Of a DNA stretch of 64,000 bases, positions 37,236 to 45,795 are shown piece after piece. This DNA is from Massilistercora timonensis (GTDB lineage: Bacteria; Bacillota; Clostridia; Lachnospirales; Lachnospiraceae), in contig NZ_LT990039.1 in assembly GCF_900312975.1 (NCBI RefSeq), forward strand, positions 1,426,001 to 1,490,000. The letters are read 5' to 3'. Under the pieces are notes generated by a model that saw only the letters and a list, made by a program, of their open reading frames with translations, was not told the origin of the DNA and searched no databases. The position numbers were made by a program, and so were the translations under genes. Position 1 is the stretch's first letter, and each line of letters begins with the position of its first letter.

Positions 37236-38663
37236 TTATTCCATATTTGTGATTATTTTTTCTTTAATCCAATTCACGAATGTTTCTCGTAAAATAGATT
37301 TAAAGATTAAATACTTTTGCCTAAATTCTAAATATAATGGATTACTATTTGGATTTATATCAAATTCATACTCAAAAAAAGAAAAAGCTCCTGCGTGAAA
37401 TAATTTCGACCTAATTCCATACAGCGAATCCAAATCATTCTTGTTAGCTTTTTTATTAAATTTCATAACAAACGCTGAGAAGCCTAAATCCCCTTCTGAT
37501 CTAGATAATGTTTCAATACATGCTACCAGAAAAGAAATTTCAATAGTCGCCCCCTCTATGCTTAAAACTTTACTTTTGTTGTAAAGTCTACAAGCCGCTC
37601 TAAAAAACAAAAATTGTTCATAATAATTCTTTTTATATTGTTCTATACCACGTATATATTTTCTCAACTCTTTAGGAATACATATTGGTTGATTAGAAAA
37701 ATGTATTTCTACAGGTATTCCATCTACTTTTTCATTTTCGCTATCCTCTGAATTTTTCATCTTATCCTTAATTTTATATAATCTATGAGAATTAAAAGCT
37801 TCTTCAATAGATGATATCGCACCCTCTTTCATTTGTACTGTATTTGCACCATCTAAAGAATTTATAGAATAATAACCATTATTAAAATTTCCTTTTTTTA
37901 CATCCGCTTCTGTACATAATCCATTCATATTATCCTTAACATATAAATGAAGCTCTGGGTCGTAAAAAGCAGTCCGATAACGTTCATGCTTAAACACTTT
38001 GCTTACACCGATATAATCTGGTCTAATGAAATTAACATATCTTGATGTGGGTTCGTAAAATCCGATATCTATCAGAACCGAAAGATACCCGCAAAAATCA
38101 GATATTATGTTATTCGCCAATGATTTTGCTCGTTCAAAGCTTCGCTCCATAACTTCTATATCAAAGCAAATAATATGTTCTGTTAATGGTTCATTTTTAG
38201 GTATTATGTTCAAAGTATGAAATGAAATTTTATTACTACCATTAGTTTCATAATATCCATATATGGGTGATGAGTTATATATACTCTTGTATACTCTTAA
38301 TGTATATTTGTTTTTTGGCTTATTTATAGCGTCAAGTAAACGGCTCTTGATTTCCTGAAAATAAAACAACTTCAAATCCATCTCATAGTTAGTAGTGTCA
38401 TCACTTTCCAATGTTTTTAAAGCTAACTTGATTCTGTATAAAATTTTTTCGTCAAATTCAACGCATACACCAATTTGAACATCACGATTGCGAATATTTT
38501 TCTTTAAGATACAATTCAAATTAAACATATGCTTATCCTTAATTACTGTAGTCACTATTTCTGAATCTTTAAATAATTCTTGTAATTCCTTAATATAATT
38601 ATTTTCGGTTATTGTATAGTTTAATTCATCGCTATACTCATACATTGATATAGAATCCAACAT
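37236..38663 (-). CDS. HEPN-domain protein (ApeA-like), candidate defence gene
   Basis: 475 residues, not assigned to a named family. The C-terminal region has SLYGIRSKLFHAG, with Arg418-x4-His423 fitting the RxxxxH motif of HEPN ribonucleases and resembling ApeA-like HEPN domains; it is preceded by the helix LVACIETLSRSEGD. The N-terminal 300 residues are beta-rich and have no motif I know. The gene is much richer in A/T than neighbours, lies on the opposite strand, and separates the recombination operon from the partition genes, which suggests later insertion as cargo. Confidence 0.65.
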   Translation of the reverse strand: MLDSISMYEYSDELNYTITENNYIKELQELFKDSEIVTTVIKDKHMFNLNCILKKNIRNRDVQIGVCVEFDEKILYRIKLALKTLESDDTTNYEMDLKLFYFQEIKSRLLDAINKPKNKYTLRVYKSIYNSSPIYGYYETNGSNKISFHTLNIIPKNEPLTEHIICFDIEVMERSFERAKSLANNIISDFCGYLSVLIDIGFYEPTSRYVNFIRPDYIGVSKVFKHERYRTAFYDPELHLYVKDNMNGLCTEADVKKGNFNNGYYSINSLDGANTVQMKEGAISSIEEAFNSHRLYKIKDKMKNSEDSENEKVDGIPVEIHFSNQPICIPKELRKYIRGIEQYKKNYYEQFLFFRAACRLYNKSKVLSIEGATIEISFLVACIETLSRSEGDLGFSAFVMKFNKKANKNDLDSLYGIRSKLFHAGAFSFFEYEFDINPNSNPLYLEFRQKYLIFKSILRETFVNWIKEKIITNME

Positions 38664-38773
38664 TTTAAATAATGATCTCCTCTACAAATTCCAATTTGTT
38701 GCTGCCTTCATTCTACCAAAGACACCTCCCGAATACTATCCAAAATATAAAATCTCAAAAAATTTCTCTCCAG

Positions 38774-38811
38774 AGTTGCTATCTACATATCTCCTACGTA
38801 TGGAATAAGTA
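38774..38811 (+). promoter_or_regulatory. Partition-operon control region, shared with 51410-51447
   Basis: A 38-bp segment starting AGTTGCTAT, containing TACGTATG and ending AATAAGTA, 27 bp upstream of the parM-like gene. It is 32/38 identical to the segment at 51410-51447 upstream of the DUF5348 gene. TTGCTA with 17-bp spacing to TATGGA gives a possible promoter. Probably a common regulator binds both. Confidence 0.55.
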
Positions 38812-38837
38812 GAAAACAATATAAGGAGTGACGCATT

Positions 38838-39770
38838 ATGATAAAAAAACTGACCATCCCCGTGGATCACGGGAACCGGAACATGAAGACCACCCATTTT
38901 CTTTTCACTACGGGGCTCTCATCCACTGACCGTAAGCCTGCGGGACGGGAGGATTTCCTTCAGACTGACGGGAAGTTTTATGTTTTGAGTGACAAGCGGA
39001 TCCCGTATCAGAGGGACAAGACGCAGGATGAGCGTTTTTCCATCCTGACGAGGTTTGCTATTGCAAAGGAACTGGAGCGTACCGGCCAGGTAACGGAAGA
39101 AGATGTAGTGCAGGTATCGCTGCCTATCGGTGTACCGCCCAAGCATTACGCAGAGCTGGCGGAGCGGTATCGGGAGTATTTCCTGGGAGACGGAAAGATG
39201 CAGGATCTGGTGTATAACGGAAAAACCTATCATATCTGCATCCAGGACGTTGCCGTATATCCCCAGGCGTATGCCGCCATGATGACAGAGGGAGAAAAAA
39301 TCCGGCAGATCCCCAAGGCCGTAGGGATTGATATTGGCGGATTTACTTCAGATTTTCTGCTGATGCGGAGCGGAAGCCCATGCCTGGACTACTGTGATTC
39401 CATGGAAAAGGGTGTCATCACCATGTATAACGACATCATTTCCAGTGTCAACGGGGATCACGATATGCTGCTGGAGGAAACCGACATTGACAGTATCCTG
39501 GAAGGAAAGACGGAATACTATCCGGAAATGGTGGTACATACGGTGGAGGAAATGGCCCGGAATTTTGTGACCGACCTGCTCAGCAGTGTCCGGGAACGGA
39601 GCATCGACACGAAAACTACCTATACCATATTCATCGGAGGCGGAGCCATCTTACTCCGGCGGTTCCTGGAAAGTTCCAAGCGACTGAGCAAGTATCAGTT
39701 CATTGATGATATTTTTGCAAATGCGAAAGGGTACGGCATCCTGTACCGCAGTTCTTTAGCAGGGAAGTGA
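38838..39770 (+). CDS. parM: ParM/StbA-like actin-family segregation ATPase
   Basis: 310 residues. Actin-fold motifs: phosphate 1 region IPVDHGNRNMK, phosphate 2 AVGIDIGGFTSDFLL, adenosine motif FIGGGAILLRRF. Plasmid actins polymerise to push DNA copies apart, using a small adaptor bound at a centromere. The small gene 5 bp downstream is the likely adaptor. Its presence suggests that the element has a plasmid-like replicating phase. Confidence 0.88.
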   Translation: MIKKLTIPVDHGNRNMKTTHFLFTTGLSSTDRKPAGREDFLQTDGKFYVLSDKRIPYQRDKTQDERFSILTRFAIAKELERTGQVTEEDVVQVSLPIGVPPKHYAELAERYREYFLGDGKMQDLVYNGKTYHICIQDVAVYPQAYAAMMTEGEKIRQIPKAVGIDIGGFTSDFLLMRSGSPCLDYCDSMEKGVITMYNDIISSVNGDHDMLLEETDIDSILEGKTEYYPEMVVHTVEEMARNFVTDLLSSVRERSIDTKTTYTIFIGGGAILLRRFLESSKRLSKYQFIDDIFANAKGYGILYRSSLAGK

Positions 39771-39774
39771 TGAT

Positions 39775-40176
39775 GTGGGAAAGAAGAATCCATACGTATT
39801 TACAATAGGATTTGACAAGAAAAATCCGGAGCATTTGGAAGTCGTAAAGCTCCTGAACGGAACAGAGAAAAAGGCGGCGCTGATTGCGGAAGCAATCCTG
39901 CAGTATACAGGGAAGAAGTCCGGAGGAGATACCGGAGTCTCCCAGGAAAGCATCCAGGCGATGGTGCGTCTTCTGGTACGGCAGGAAATGGAACGGATTG
40001 CTGGCGAGGCTCCTGTTTCAGACTTTGGAACTTCAGGCAGCCAGCAGCTGCAGCCGGAGGCAGAAAAGAAACCTGCCGAGGCCGTGATCGAGGATCTGAA
40101 TGAGGAAGGTCCTCCGATTGATGAACGAACAATGCAGGATATTGCGGATGCCATGGCGGCATTTAGAAATATGTGA
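39775..40176 (+). CDS. Candidate ParR-type partition adaptor
   Basis: 133 residues from a GTG at 39775. N-terminus YVFTIGFDKKNPEHLEVVKLL then KAALIAEAILQYTGKK reads as a ribbon-helix-helix DNA-binding domain; the C-terminus is acidic (EDLNEEGPPIDERTMQDIADAM) and could contact the filament. Position and size match plasmid ParR proteins, though sequence identity is not obvious. Confidence 0.65.
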   Translation: MGKKNPYVFTIGFDKKNPEHLEVVKLLNGTEKKAALIAEAILQYTGKKSGGDTGVSQESIQAMVRLLVRQEMERIAGEAPVSDFGTSGSQQLQPEAEKKPAEAVIEDLNEEGPPIDERTMQDIADAMAAFRNM

Positions 40177-40188
40177 TACAGGTCTTTA

Positions 40189-40219
40189 GGGAGAACTCGT
40201 AAGCGGTTCTCCCCCTTTT
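40189..40219 (+). terminator. Terminator of the partition operon
   Basis: GGGAGAAC / GTTCTCCC arms (40189-40196, 40206-40213), then CCTTTT. Confidence 0.85.
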
Positions 40220-40307
40220 CACCGTTTTTTCAGAATTTCCATAGAAAATCCATAGAACTTCTATAAAGATTTCCGAGAAGTATCTCTTATAATGGCAGAA
40301 GAGGTGG

Positions 40308-40652
40308 TTATGTGGGGTTCTCTGTCCGGGTATGTAGTCCTTTCAAGAGGCCTCGCAGCGTTTGCAGCACAATAACCTGCTCTTCTTCGGAGCAGGACTC
40401 CAATTCTATCAGGATCTGCTGCATCGTCGTACTGCCGCTATTGTTCTTACGGTCTTTGATCACCGCATCAATAGAAATGTTCAGATAGGACGCCAGGGAG
40501 CAGAGACTGTCAAAACGAGGGTTCGCCTTATAAGTTTCAATATCTGAAATAGTACGAAGGGATACGTGGGACCGTTCAGCGAGCGTATTCTGCGATAAAT
40601 CCAAATTCATTCTGGCTTCTCTTACAGCATCCCCCAATCGTTGTCTATACAT
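40308..40652 (-). CDS. XRE-family regulator
   Basis: 114 residues. Classical HTH_3: LGDAVREARMNLDLSQNTLAERSHVSLRTISDIE, then NPRFDSLCSLASYLNISIDAV; a helical tail follows. GAGGTGAT precedes the ATG. It is divergent from the ORF7/ORF8-like pair, the layout of the Tn916 regulatory region where an XRE protein (ORF9) represses the sigma-like genes. An inverted repeat TATCG / CGATA (40701-40705, 40720-40724) upstream may be its operator. Confidence 0.85.
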   Translation of the reverse strand: MYRQRLGDAVREARMNLDLSQNTLAERSHVSLRTISDIETYKANPRFDSLCSLASYLNISIDAVIKDRKNNSGSTTMQQILIELESCSEEEQVIVLQTLRGLLKGLHTRTENPT

Positions 40653-41063
40653 CCAATCACCTCATTTCCTGCATATATTTTACCGCAGACAAGCAGTATA
40701 TGAAATGCGCTATCGTGCGTGTTGATAGGCGATATAACGCATACATAGAGGGGGAATCTACGGAAGATAAGGTGTGAACAGCCGGATGGATCAGACGCTA
40801 TCTGAAACAATTTCAAAAAAATCCTGTTTCTTTTTGCAGGTGAAGAAACTCCTTTACACGCAATATATGTGTTGGTTCCGACCACATATACTGCGTGTTT
40901 CCATGTAAAGCTAAATCCGCCGGATAGGATCGGGCTACCGTTGGCAGCTTTCGGTCTTATTTTTTTTCCCTGGAAGTGGAACGTAAGACTGCCAGGGTGC
41001 CGCTCGCCGCCGGCCTTCTGAATTTCTTTGAAACTACAGATGAAATTCAGGAGGAATCAATAT
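40653..41063. ncRNA. Non-coding leader before the sigma-like gene, with terminator
   Basis: 411 bp between divergent genes. Contains a long imperfect hairpin ACACGCAATATATGTG / CACATATACTGCGTGT (40856-40895), a terminator 40928-40967 (GATCG-GCTACC / GGCAGC-CGGTC then T-rich run with eight consecutive T), and a further hairpin CCCTGG / CCAGGG (40968-40997). The sigma-like gene starts about 65 bp beyond. A terminator inside the leader implies attenuation. No gene seen. Confidence 0.55.
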
Positions 41064-41504
41064 ATGAATGAAAAACATACTTATACAGGAGATCGGACAA
41101 AGAACCATTTTACAGCATATTTACTGGAGTTTATCAAAGGGCGCAGGAGCAGTTACCTGGACAAAAAGATACGTACAGAGAAGAACGCCTTCTTGATGGA
41201 GGAAATTGCGGAGATTGAAGAACGGATCACTTTTGAGGAGATAAGGGAGATCCAGGAGCGGGAAGAGATTTTGCTCAAAGAGTCTGCAGGTGAGTTCCCG
41301 GAGTGGGATAAACTCTCAAATGAGAAACTTGTAAAATCGCTGCTGATGATCAGTGATACAGAACGGGAGCTGATCTATCTCCATGTATTTGAGGAGTATA
41401 CATTTAAGAAGATTGGCCAGATGACCGGAAGGACAACACAGCGATGCAAGGATATCTATTTCTATGCAATCCGCAAAATACGCAAAAGATTGGAGGATAA
41501 ATAA
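41064..41504 (+). CDS. Sigma-70-like regulator (Tn916 ORF7 type)
   Basis: 146 residues from the ATG at 41064 with AGGAGG. C-terminal region-4-like HTH: LLMISDTERELIYLHVFEEY then FKKIGQMTGRTTQRCKDIYFYAIRKIRK. The N-terminal half is charged and helical. In Tn916-like elements the ORF7/ORF8 pair activates transfer and excision genes. It is followed directly by the ORF8-like gene. Confidence 0.8.
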   Translation: MNEKHTYTGDRTKNHFTAYLLEFIKGRRSSYLDKKIRTEKNAFLMEEIAEIEERITFEEIREIQEREEILLKESAGEFPEWDKLSNEKLVKSLLMISDTERELIYLHVFEEYTFKKIGQMTGRTTQRCKDIYFYAIRKIRKRLEDK

Positions 41505-41505
41505 G

Positions 41506-41694
41506 ATGAGCTTTGATGAATTATTATTTCGGGCAAAAGCTGGGGACATGGATGCGAAGGCAGAAATCTTTGCAATGTACAGGCCGCTGTTGATTAAGTA
41601 TTCATTGGTGAACAGAAGATTTGATGAAGATCTGTACCAGGAGCTGGCAGTGGAGCTGATGAAGTGCATCCGGTATTTCCGGGATGTGGAGTAA
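41506..41694 (+). CDS. HTH_16 small regulator (Tn916 ORF8 type)
   Basis: 62 residues, sigma region 2-like: MSFDELLFRAKAGDMDAKAE, FAMYRPLLIKYSLVN, FDEDLYQELAVELMKCIRYF, matching the helix-turn-helix domain of Tn916 ORF8. TGGAGG precedes the ATG and the gene is one base from the stop of the ORF7-like gene. A hairpin ACCGGGC / GCCCGGT follows. Confidence 0.8.
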   Translation: MSFDELLFRAKAGDMDAKAEIFAMYRPLLIKYSLVNRRFDEDLYQELAVELMKCIRYFRDVE

Positions 41695-41704
41695 TTAAGA
41701 AGGG

Positions 41705-41733
41705 ACCGGGCGGTGTAAGCTGCCCGGTATTTG
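41705..41733 (+). terminator. Probable terminator after the ORF8-like gene
   Basis: ACCGGGC / GCCCGGT arms (41705-41711, 41722-41728) and ATTTGTT; weak U tract. Confidence 0.55.
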
Positions 41734-41851
41734 TTATGAAGAAATTGGAAAAAAATACACTGCCATTTGCTAGAAGCCAATCAACTTAATAAAAAATAGA
41801 TGGCGGAATTATTCTTCAAAAGGTATTGGATTTATATGAAAAAATAAAACC

Positions 41852-41884
41852 AAATGGAGTATATTCAAACCATACAGAGTGGCA
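41852..41884 (+). promoter_or_regulatory. AraC-regulator binding site A
   Basis: Two half-sites AAATGGAGT (41852-41860) and CAGAGTGGCA (41875-41884) separated by 14 bp; the same pair at the same spacing occurs at 45738-45770. The distal half-site would overlap the -35 region of a promoter with TATGAT at about 41899. Probable operator of the AraC-type protein at 44786. Confidence 0.7.
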
Positions 41885-41916
41885 TATCCCATTTTGCATA
41901 TGATAAAATTGGATCA

Positions 41917-41943
41917 TGCGAAATCAGGTTTCGCAATTTTTTT
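41917..41943 (+). terminator. Attenuator before the ECF operon
   Basis: TGCGAAA / TTTCGCA arms with a five-base loop and T7, lying between the AraC-controlled promoter and the first gene at 41989. Confidence 0.8.
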
Positions 41944-41988
41944 AAACATCAAGTTAGAAAAAGCTAACCAAATGGAGGTATGTAGAGA

Positions 41989-42579
41989 ATGAAATCGAAA
42001 AGCAACAAATTGCAGGCAAAAGACCTAATCAATGTAGGCATTTTCACCGCCATCTATTTTGTCATTTTCTTTGCCGGTATGATGCTGGGATATATCCCTA
42101 TCTTTATCCCACTGCTTGGACTGGTGTGCCCCATCCTGTGCGGTATTCCCTTTATGCTGTACTTAACAAAGGTCAAGAAGTTTGGCATGGTATCCCTGAC
42201 CGGCATTATCCTTGGCTTGCTGAATTTAGTCATGGGTAGTGGTGTGCTGGTCCTGATTTTTGGTATCATCTTTGGTGTCCTGGGCGATGTAATTTTGCGC
42301 ACCGGAAAATATCAAAGCTGGAAATGCACGCTTCTTGGTAACGGAGTGTTTTCCCTTTGGATTATGGGCTATGTGAGCCGGATGTTTTTGACCCGTGACA
42401 CCTTCTTCGCTTCACTTGTAAGCAGCTACGGACAGGAATATGTAGATACACTCATGTCCTATACCCCTGGCTGGATGTATCCAGTTCTGTTTGTTGTCAC
42501 ATTTATCGGCGGCATTTTGGGAGCGCTTCTTGGCAAGGCCGTGTTGAAGAAGCATTTTGAAAAGGCGGGGATTGCCTGA
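41989..42579 (+). CDS. ECF transporter S component, MptD/Trep_Strep family
   Basis: 196 residues, about six membrane helices (INVGIFTAIYFVIFFAGMML; IFIPLLGLVCPILCGIPFML; LTGIILGLLNLVMGSGVLVL; LIFGIIFGVLGDVIL; MYPVLFVVTFIGGILGALL). It resembles the integral membrane family TIGR02185 seen as substrate-binding unit with group II ECF modules. Substrate unknown. ATGGAGGT is upstream. It overlaps the T-component start by one base. Confidence 0.8.
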   Translation: MKSKSNKLQAKDLINVGIFTAIYFVIFFAGMMLGYIPIFIPLLGLVCPILCGIPFMLYLTKVKKFGMVSLTGIILGLLNLVMGSGVLVLIFGIIFGVLGDVILRTGKYQSWKCTLLGNGVFSLWIMGYVSRMFLTRDTFFASLVSSYGQEYVDTLMSYTPGWMYPVLFVVTFIGGILGALLGKAVLKKHFEKAGIA

Positions 42580-43301
42580 TGGATGCGGCGGTTACAACGC
42601 TAAAATTTGAAAGCAAAGCTGTTATTCCCACCGATCCGAGGACAAAACTGTTTTTGACTGTTACAGTCAGCACCATTATGATTACCGGCGGCACGGGCGG
42701 ATTTATGAACCTGGTTCGCCCGTGCCTCATGGCGTGCCCGATTGTATTCCTGCTCCTTTCAAGGAAATGGGTGGCCGCAGCCAGATTTGCAGTTACATAC
42801 GCTATTTTGTTTGCGCTGGAATTAACGGTATTACCGCTGCTCACTGGTACATGGAATTTTATCCTGGGAGCTGCGGTCGGGATTTATACGCATATGCTTC
42901 CCGGATTTATCATGGGATACTATCTGGTGAGCACGACAACTGTCAGTGAATTTGTTGCAGCTATGGAGCGGATGCGTGTTCCCGAGAAAATAGTGATTCC
43001 TGTGTCCGTGGTGTTTCGCTTCTTCCCGACGGTAAAAGAGGAATATGCGTCTATACGAGATGCCATGAAGATGCGCGGCATCAGTACTCTCCGCAGTCCC
43101 ATGAAGATGCTGGAATACCGGGTGGTTCCTCTGATGATGTCGATTGCCAAGATCGGAGAAGAACTGTCTGCGGCGGCTCTCACACGAGGGCTTGGAGCGC
43201 CGCAGAAACGGACAAACATTTGTAAAATTGGCTTTGGGCCTTTGGACATTTTCTTTTTCTTGCTGGCGATACCCTGTTGGGTCGGTTTCTTTATTTGTTA
43301 G
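42579..43301 (+). CDS. ECF transporter T (transmembrane) component
   Basis: 240 residues, CbiQ-like. Membrane segments (FLTVTVSTIMITGG; PIVFLLLSRKWVAAARFAV; FILGAAVGIYTHMLPGFIMGY; LDIFFFLLAIPCWVGFFIC) and the cytoplasmic coupling helices with Ala-x-x-x-Arg-Gly signatures DAMKMRGIS and AALTRGLGA. It couples the ATPase at 43315 to the S component. Confidence 0.88.
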   Translation: MDAAVTTLKFESKAVIPTDPRTKLFLTVTVSTIMITGGTGGFMNLVRPCLMACPIVFLLLSRKWVAAARFAVTYAILFALELTVLPLLTGTWNFILGAAVGIYTHMLPGFIMGYYLVSTTTVSEFVAAMERMRVPEKIVIPVSVVFRFFPTVKEEYASIRDAMKMRGISTLRSPMKMLEYRVVPLMMSIAKIGEELSAAALTRGLGAPQKRTNICKIGFGPLDIFFFLLAIPCWVGFFIC

Positions 43302-43314
43302 GAGGAAGGAGTCT

Positions 43315-44778
43315 ATGATTGAACTTCGCAATATCAATTTTCGATATGCCGGGGGAACGGATGCCGGTGGGCTTGTAAACATTGACTTAATCATCCCGGA
43401 CGGGCAAATTATCCTTTTGTGTGGGCAATCCGGCTGCGGAAAAACAACCCTGACCCGGTTGGTGAATGGGCTGATCCCGAATTATTATGAGGGCGAGTTA
43501 AGCGGCGAAGTCCTGCTGGATGGCAAGAACATCAGCAGACTTCCACTCTATGAAACAGCGAAATATGTGGGGAGCGTTTTTCAAAATCCCCGCACGCAGT
43601 TTTTTACGGTGGACTCCACCAGCGAACTGGCTTTTGGATGCGAAAATCAGGGCTTGCCTGAAGAAGAAATCATTCAGCGGGTGAAATCAACTGCGGAGCA
43701 GTTTGATATGGACAATCTGCTGGGGAAAAATATCTTTTCTCTTTCCGGCGGAGAAAAGCAGAAAATTGCTTGTGCCTCTGTGTCGGCCAGTAATCCGTCC
43801 ATCATCGTGCTGGACGAACCATCTTCTAATCTGGATATGTCAGCCACAAAAGATCTACGCCGGATGATCCAGATTTGGAAACAGCAAGGGAAAACAGTTA
43901 TTATTGCGGAACATCGGCTCTATTATCTGAAAGAGTTGATAGACCGTGTTGTGTATCTAAAAGATGGGAAAATTGAAAAAGATTACTCGGCTCTGGATGC
44001 ACTTAAACTGTCCGTGACGCAACAGGCAGAAATGGGGCTGCGGCCTTTTGATCTGGGGGCGTTCCCTGTGACAGCACATCCTGTTGCAAGCAGTGGTTCT
44101 ATCGAATGTGAGAATTTTCATTTTGCTTATACAAAGCAGAGGGATGCGCTGGATATTGACAGTCTTTCGCTGCCACAGGCGGGCGTGATTGCAGTAATCG
44201 GCCATAACGGAGCGGGAAAATCCACTCTGGCCCGCTGCCTCTGTGGTCTGGAGAAACACTGCAAGGGCATTGTGAAAGTGGACGGGAAGCCGTATAATAG
44301 AAAACAAAGGCTGTCTCTGTGCTATATGGTCATGCAGGATGTCAACCATCAGCTGTTTACGGAAAGCACAGAGGAAGAAATGCTCATCAGTATGGCGGAG
44401 CCAGCTCCCGACAAGGCGGATGCGGTTCTTGACAGATTGGATTTGTTGCAGTTTAAGGAGCGACACCCGATGGCGCTCTCCGGCGGTCAGAAGCAGCGGG
44501 TGGCGATTGCTACCGCTCTTGTTTCCGAGCGTAAGATTTTAGTACTGGATGAACCTACCAGCGGTCTGGATTTACAGCACATGAAAGAAGTGGCTGATGA
44601 ACTTGTGACGATACAGAAAATGGGAAAGACATCTCTTGTCATCACCCATGATTATGAGCTGATCGTCAGTTGTTGTACTCATGTTCTGCATTTGGAGCAT
44701 GGTATGGTACAGGAACAATATGCGTTAGATGCCGCAGGGCTTCAGCGCCTCCAAAAATTTTTCATAGATTCGAGGTGA
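43315..44778 (+). CDS. ECF transporter duplicated ATPase component
   Basis: 487 residues from the ATG at 43315 (GGAGGAAGG). Two full ABC domains fused: first CGQSGCGKTT, LSGGEKQKIA, IIVLDEPSSNLD, and second IGHNGAGKST, LSGGQKQRVA, ILVLDEPTSGLD, with H-loops IAEHR and ITHDY. One polypeptide supplies both nucleotide-binding halves. A longer in-frame start at 43144 lies inside the T gene and lacks a ribosome site. Confidence 0.92.
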   Translation: MIELRNINFRYAGGTDAGGLVNIDLIIPDGQIILLCGQSGCGKTTLTRLVNGLIPNYYEGELSGEVLLDGKNISRLPLYETAKYVGSVFQNPRTQFFTVDSTSELAFGCENQGLPEEEIIQRVKSTAEQFDMDNLLGKNIFSLSGGEKQKIACASVSASNPSIIVLDEPSSNLDMSATKDLRRMIQIWKQQGKTVIIAEHRLYYLKELIDRVVYLKDGKIEKDYSALDALKLSVTQQAEMGLRPFDLGAFPVTAHPVASSGSIECENFHFAYTKQRDALDIDSLSLPQAGVIAVIGHNGAGKSTLARCLCGLEKHCKGIVKVDGKPYNRKQRLSLCYMVMQDVNHQLFTESTEEEMLISMAEPAPDKADAVLDRLDLLQFKERHPMALSGGQKQRVAIATALVSERKILVLDEPTSGLDLQHMKEVADELVTIQKMGKTSLVITHDYELIVSCCTHVLHLEHGMVQEQYALDAAGLQRLQKFFIDSR

Positions 44779-44785
44779 TTTCGGT

Positions 44786-45739
44786 TTGAATAGAAGCGAC
44801 CTTTTTTTCTCACAGCAAAATATGAATTTGCTCTGCCGGGATGAATCCTGCTCGGTCTACCAAATGAAAAATGAAACAGGAGACGGAACTGCAACCTATT
44901 ATGAAGTATATCCCGGAATAGGTGTCATGTATAATGATTTTCATATGGCCAGCTGCCCGCCAAGGCGCTTTGACAACACTCACAATATCTCCATTCATCA
45001 TTGCAGAGAGGGCCGCATTGAGTGGGAGGTCAGCAACGGCGCTTATCTTTATCTTGCGTCCGGGGATATTATGCTGGATAGTTCGGTTACTGAAAACAAT
45101 CATTGCAGCTTTCCCGTAAGCCATTACCACGGGATCACAATTACGATTTCTGTTCCCGAAGCGGTAGAGGGATTGGGTAATCTTCTGCCCCTGTTTTCCA
45201 TTGACTTGGAACAGATCGAGCAACAATTTGCCCTGAAAACACGACCTTTTATCATGCATGGAAACTCTGTACCCGATCATGTGATTTCGGAGTTGTACCA
45301 GGTGCCGGATAATATCCGCCTTGAATATCTCAGGGTAAAAATTTTAGAGTTATTGGTTACGCTCAAGACGGTAGACCCTACGGTTTTAGGCGTGGAGCGT
45401 CCCTACTTTTATAAGACGCAGGTGGAGAAAGTCAAGGCGATCATGTCGTTTATGACAAATGAGCCGGAGCGCCATTTCACGATGGAGGAACTTTCTGAAA
45501 AGTTTGATATTTCTACTTCTGCCTTAAAGCAGTGTTTTAAGGGCGTGTATGGCACCGCCATTTATACTTATATGCGGAATTACCGCATGGACTTGGCTGC
45601 TTCACTTTTGACACAGACAGATGAACCGATTACGGTGATTGCCGGAAAAGTTGGCTATACGAACACCAGCAAGTTTTCCGAAGCGTTCAAGAAGGTAAAG
45701 GGAAAAACGCCGCTGGAATATCGAAAAATAAAAATCTAA
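44786..45739 (+). CDS. AraC-family regulator (YbtA-like position)
   Basis: 317 residues from a TTG with GAGGTGAT upstream. C-terminal AraC domain: FTMEELSEKFDISTSALKQCFKGVYG and ITVIAGKVGYTNTSKFSEAFKKVKGKTPLEYRK, with both HTHs complete. The N-terminal sensor region is of the type seen in siderophore-responsive AraC proteins. Paired sites at 41852 and 45738 flank its operons, so it probably activates both transporter units. Confidence 0.88.
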   Translation: MNRSDLFFSQQNMNLLCRDESCSVYQMKNETGDGTATYYEVYPGIGVMYNDFHMASCPPRRFDNTHNISIHHCREGRIEWEVSNGAYLYLASGDIMLDSSVTENNHCSFPVSHYHGITITISVPEAVEGLGNLLPLFSIDLEQIEQQFALKTRPFIMHGNSVPDHVISELYQVPDNIRLEYLRVKILELLVTLKTVDPTVLGVERPYFYKTQVEKVKAIMSFMTNEPERHFTMEELSEKFDISTSALKQCFKGVYGTAIYTYMRNYRMDLAASLLTQTDEPITVIAGKVGYTNTSKFSEAFKKVKGKTPLEYRKIKI

Positions 45740-45770
45740 ATGGAGTAAAACCCGGCTGGGCAGAGTGGCA
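45738..45770 (+). promoter_or_regulatory. AraC-regulator binding site B
   Basis: AAATGGAGT (45738-45746), 14 bp, CAGAGTGGCA (45761-45770), identical in half-sites and spacing to site A at 41852. It begins at the AraC stop codon and serves the ABC exporter pair. Confidence 0.7.
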
Positions 45771-45795
45771 GACAACATGAATATCTGCAATACTT

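Noticed and set aside
40622-40885. 87-residue minus-strand ORF overlapping the XRE start region
   Set aside because: It lacks a ribosome site, covers the regulatory region and a hairpin, and has no family features.
40653-41063. Known riboswitch aptamer
   Set aside because: Hairpins and a terminator are visible but I could not match any conserved aptamer core, so it is described only as a leader.
41740-41990. Gene or IS remnant between the ORF8-like gene and the ECF operon
   Set aside because: Short frames only; the region is explained by AraC sites, a promoter and an attenuator.
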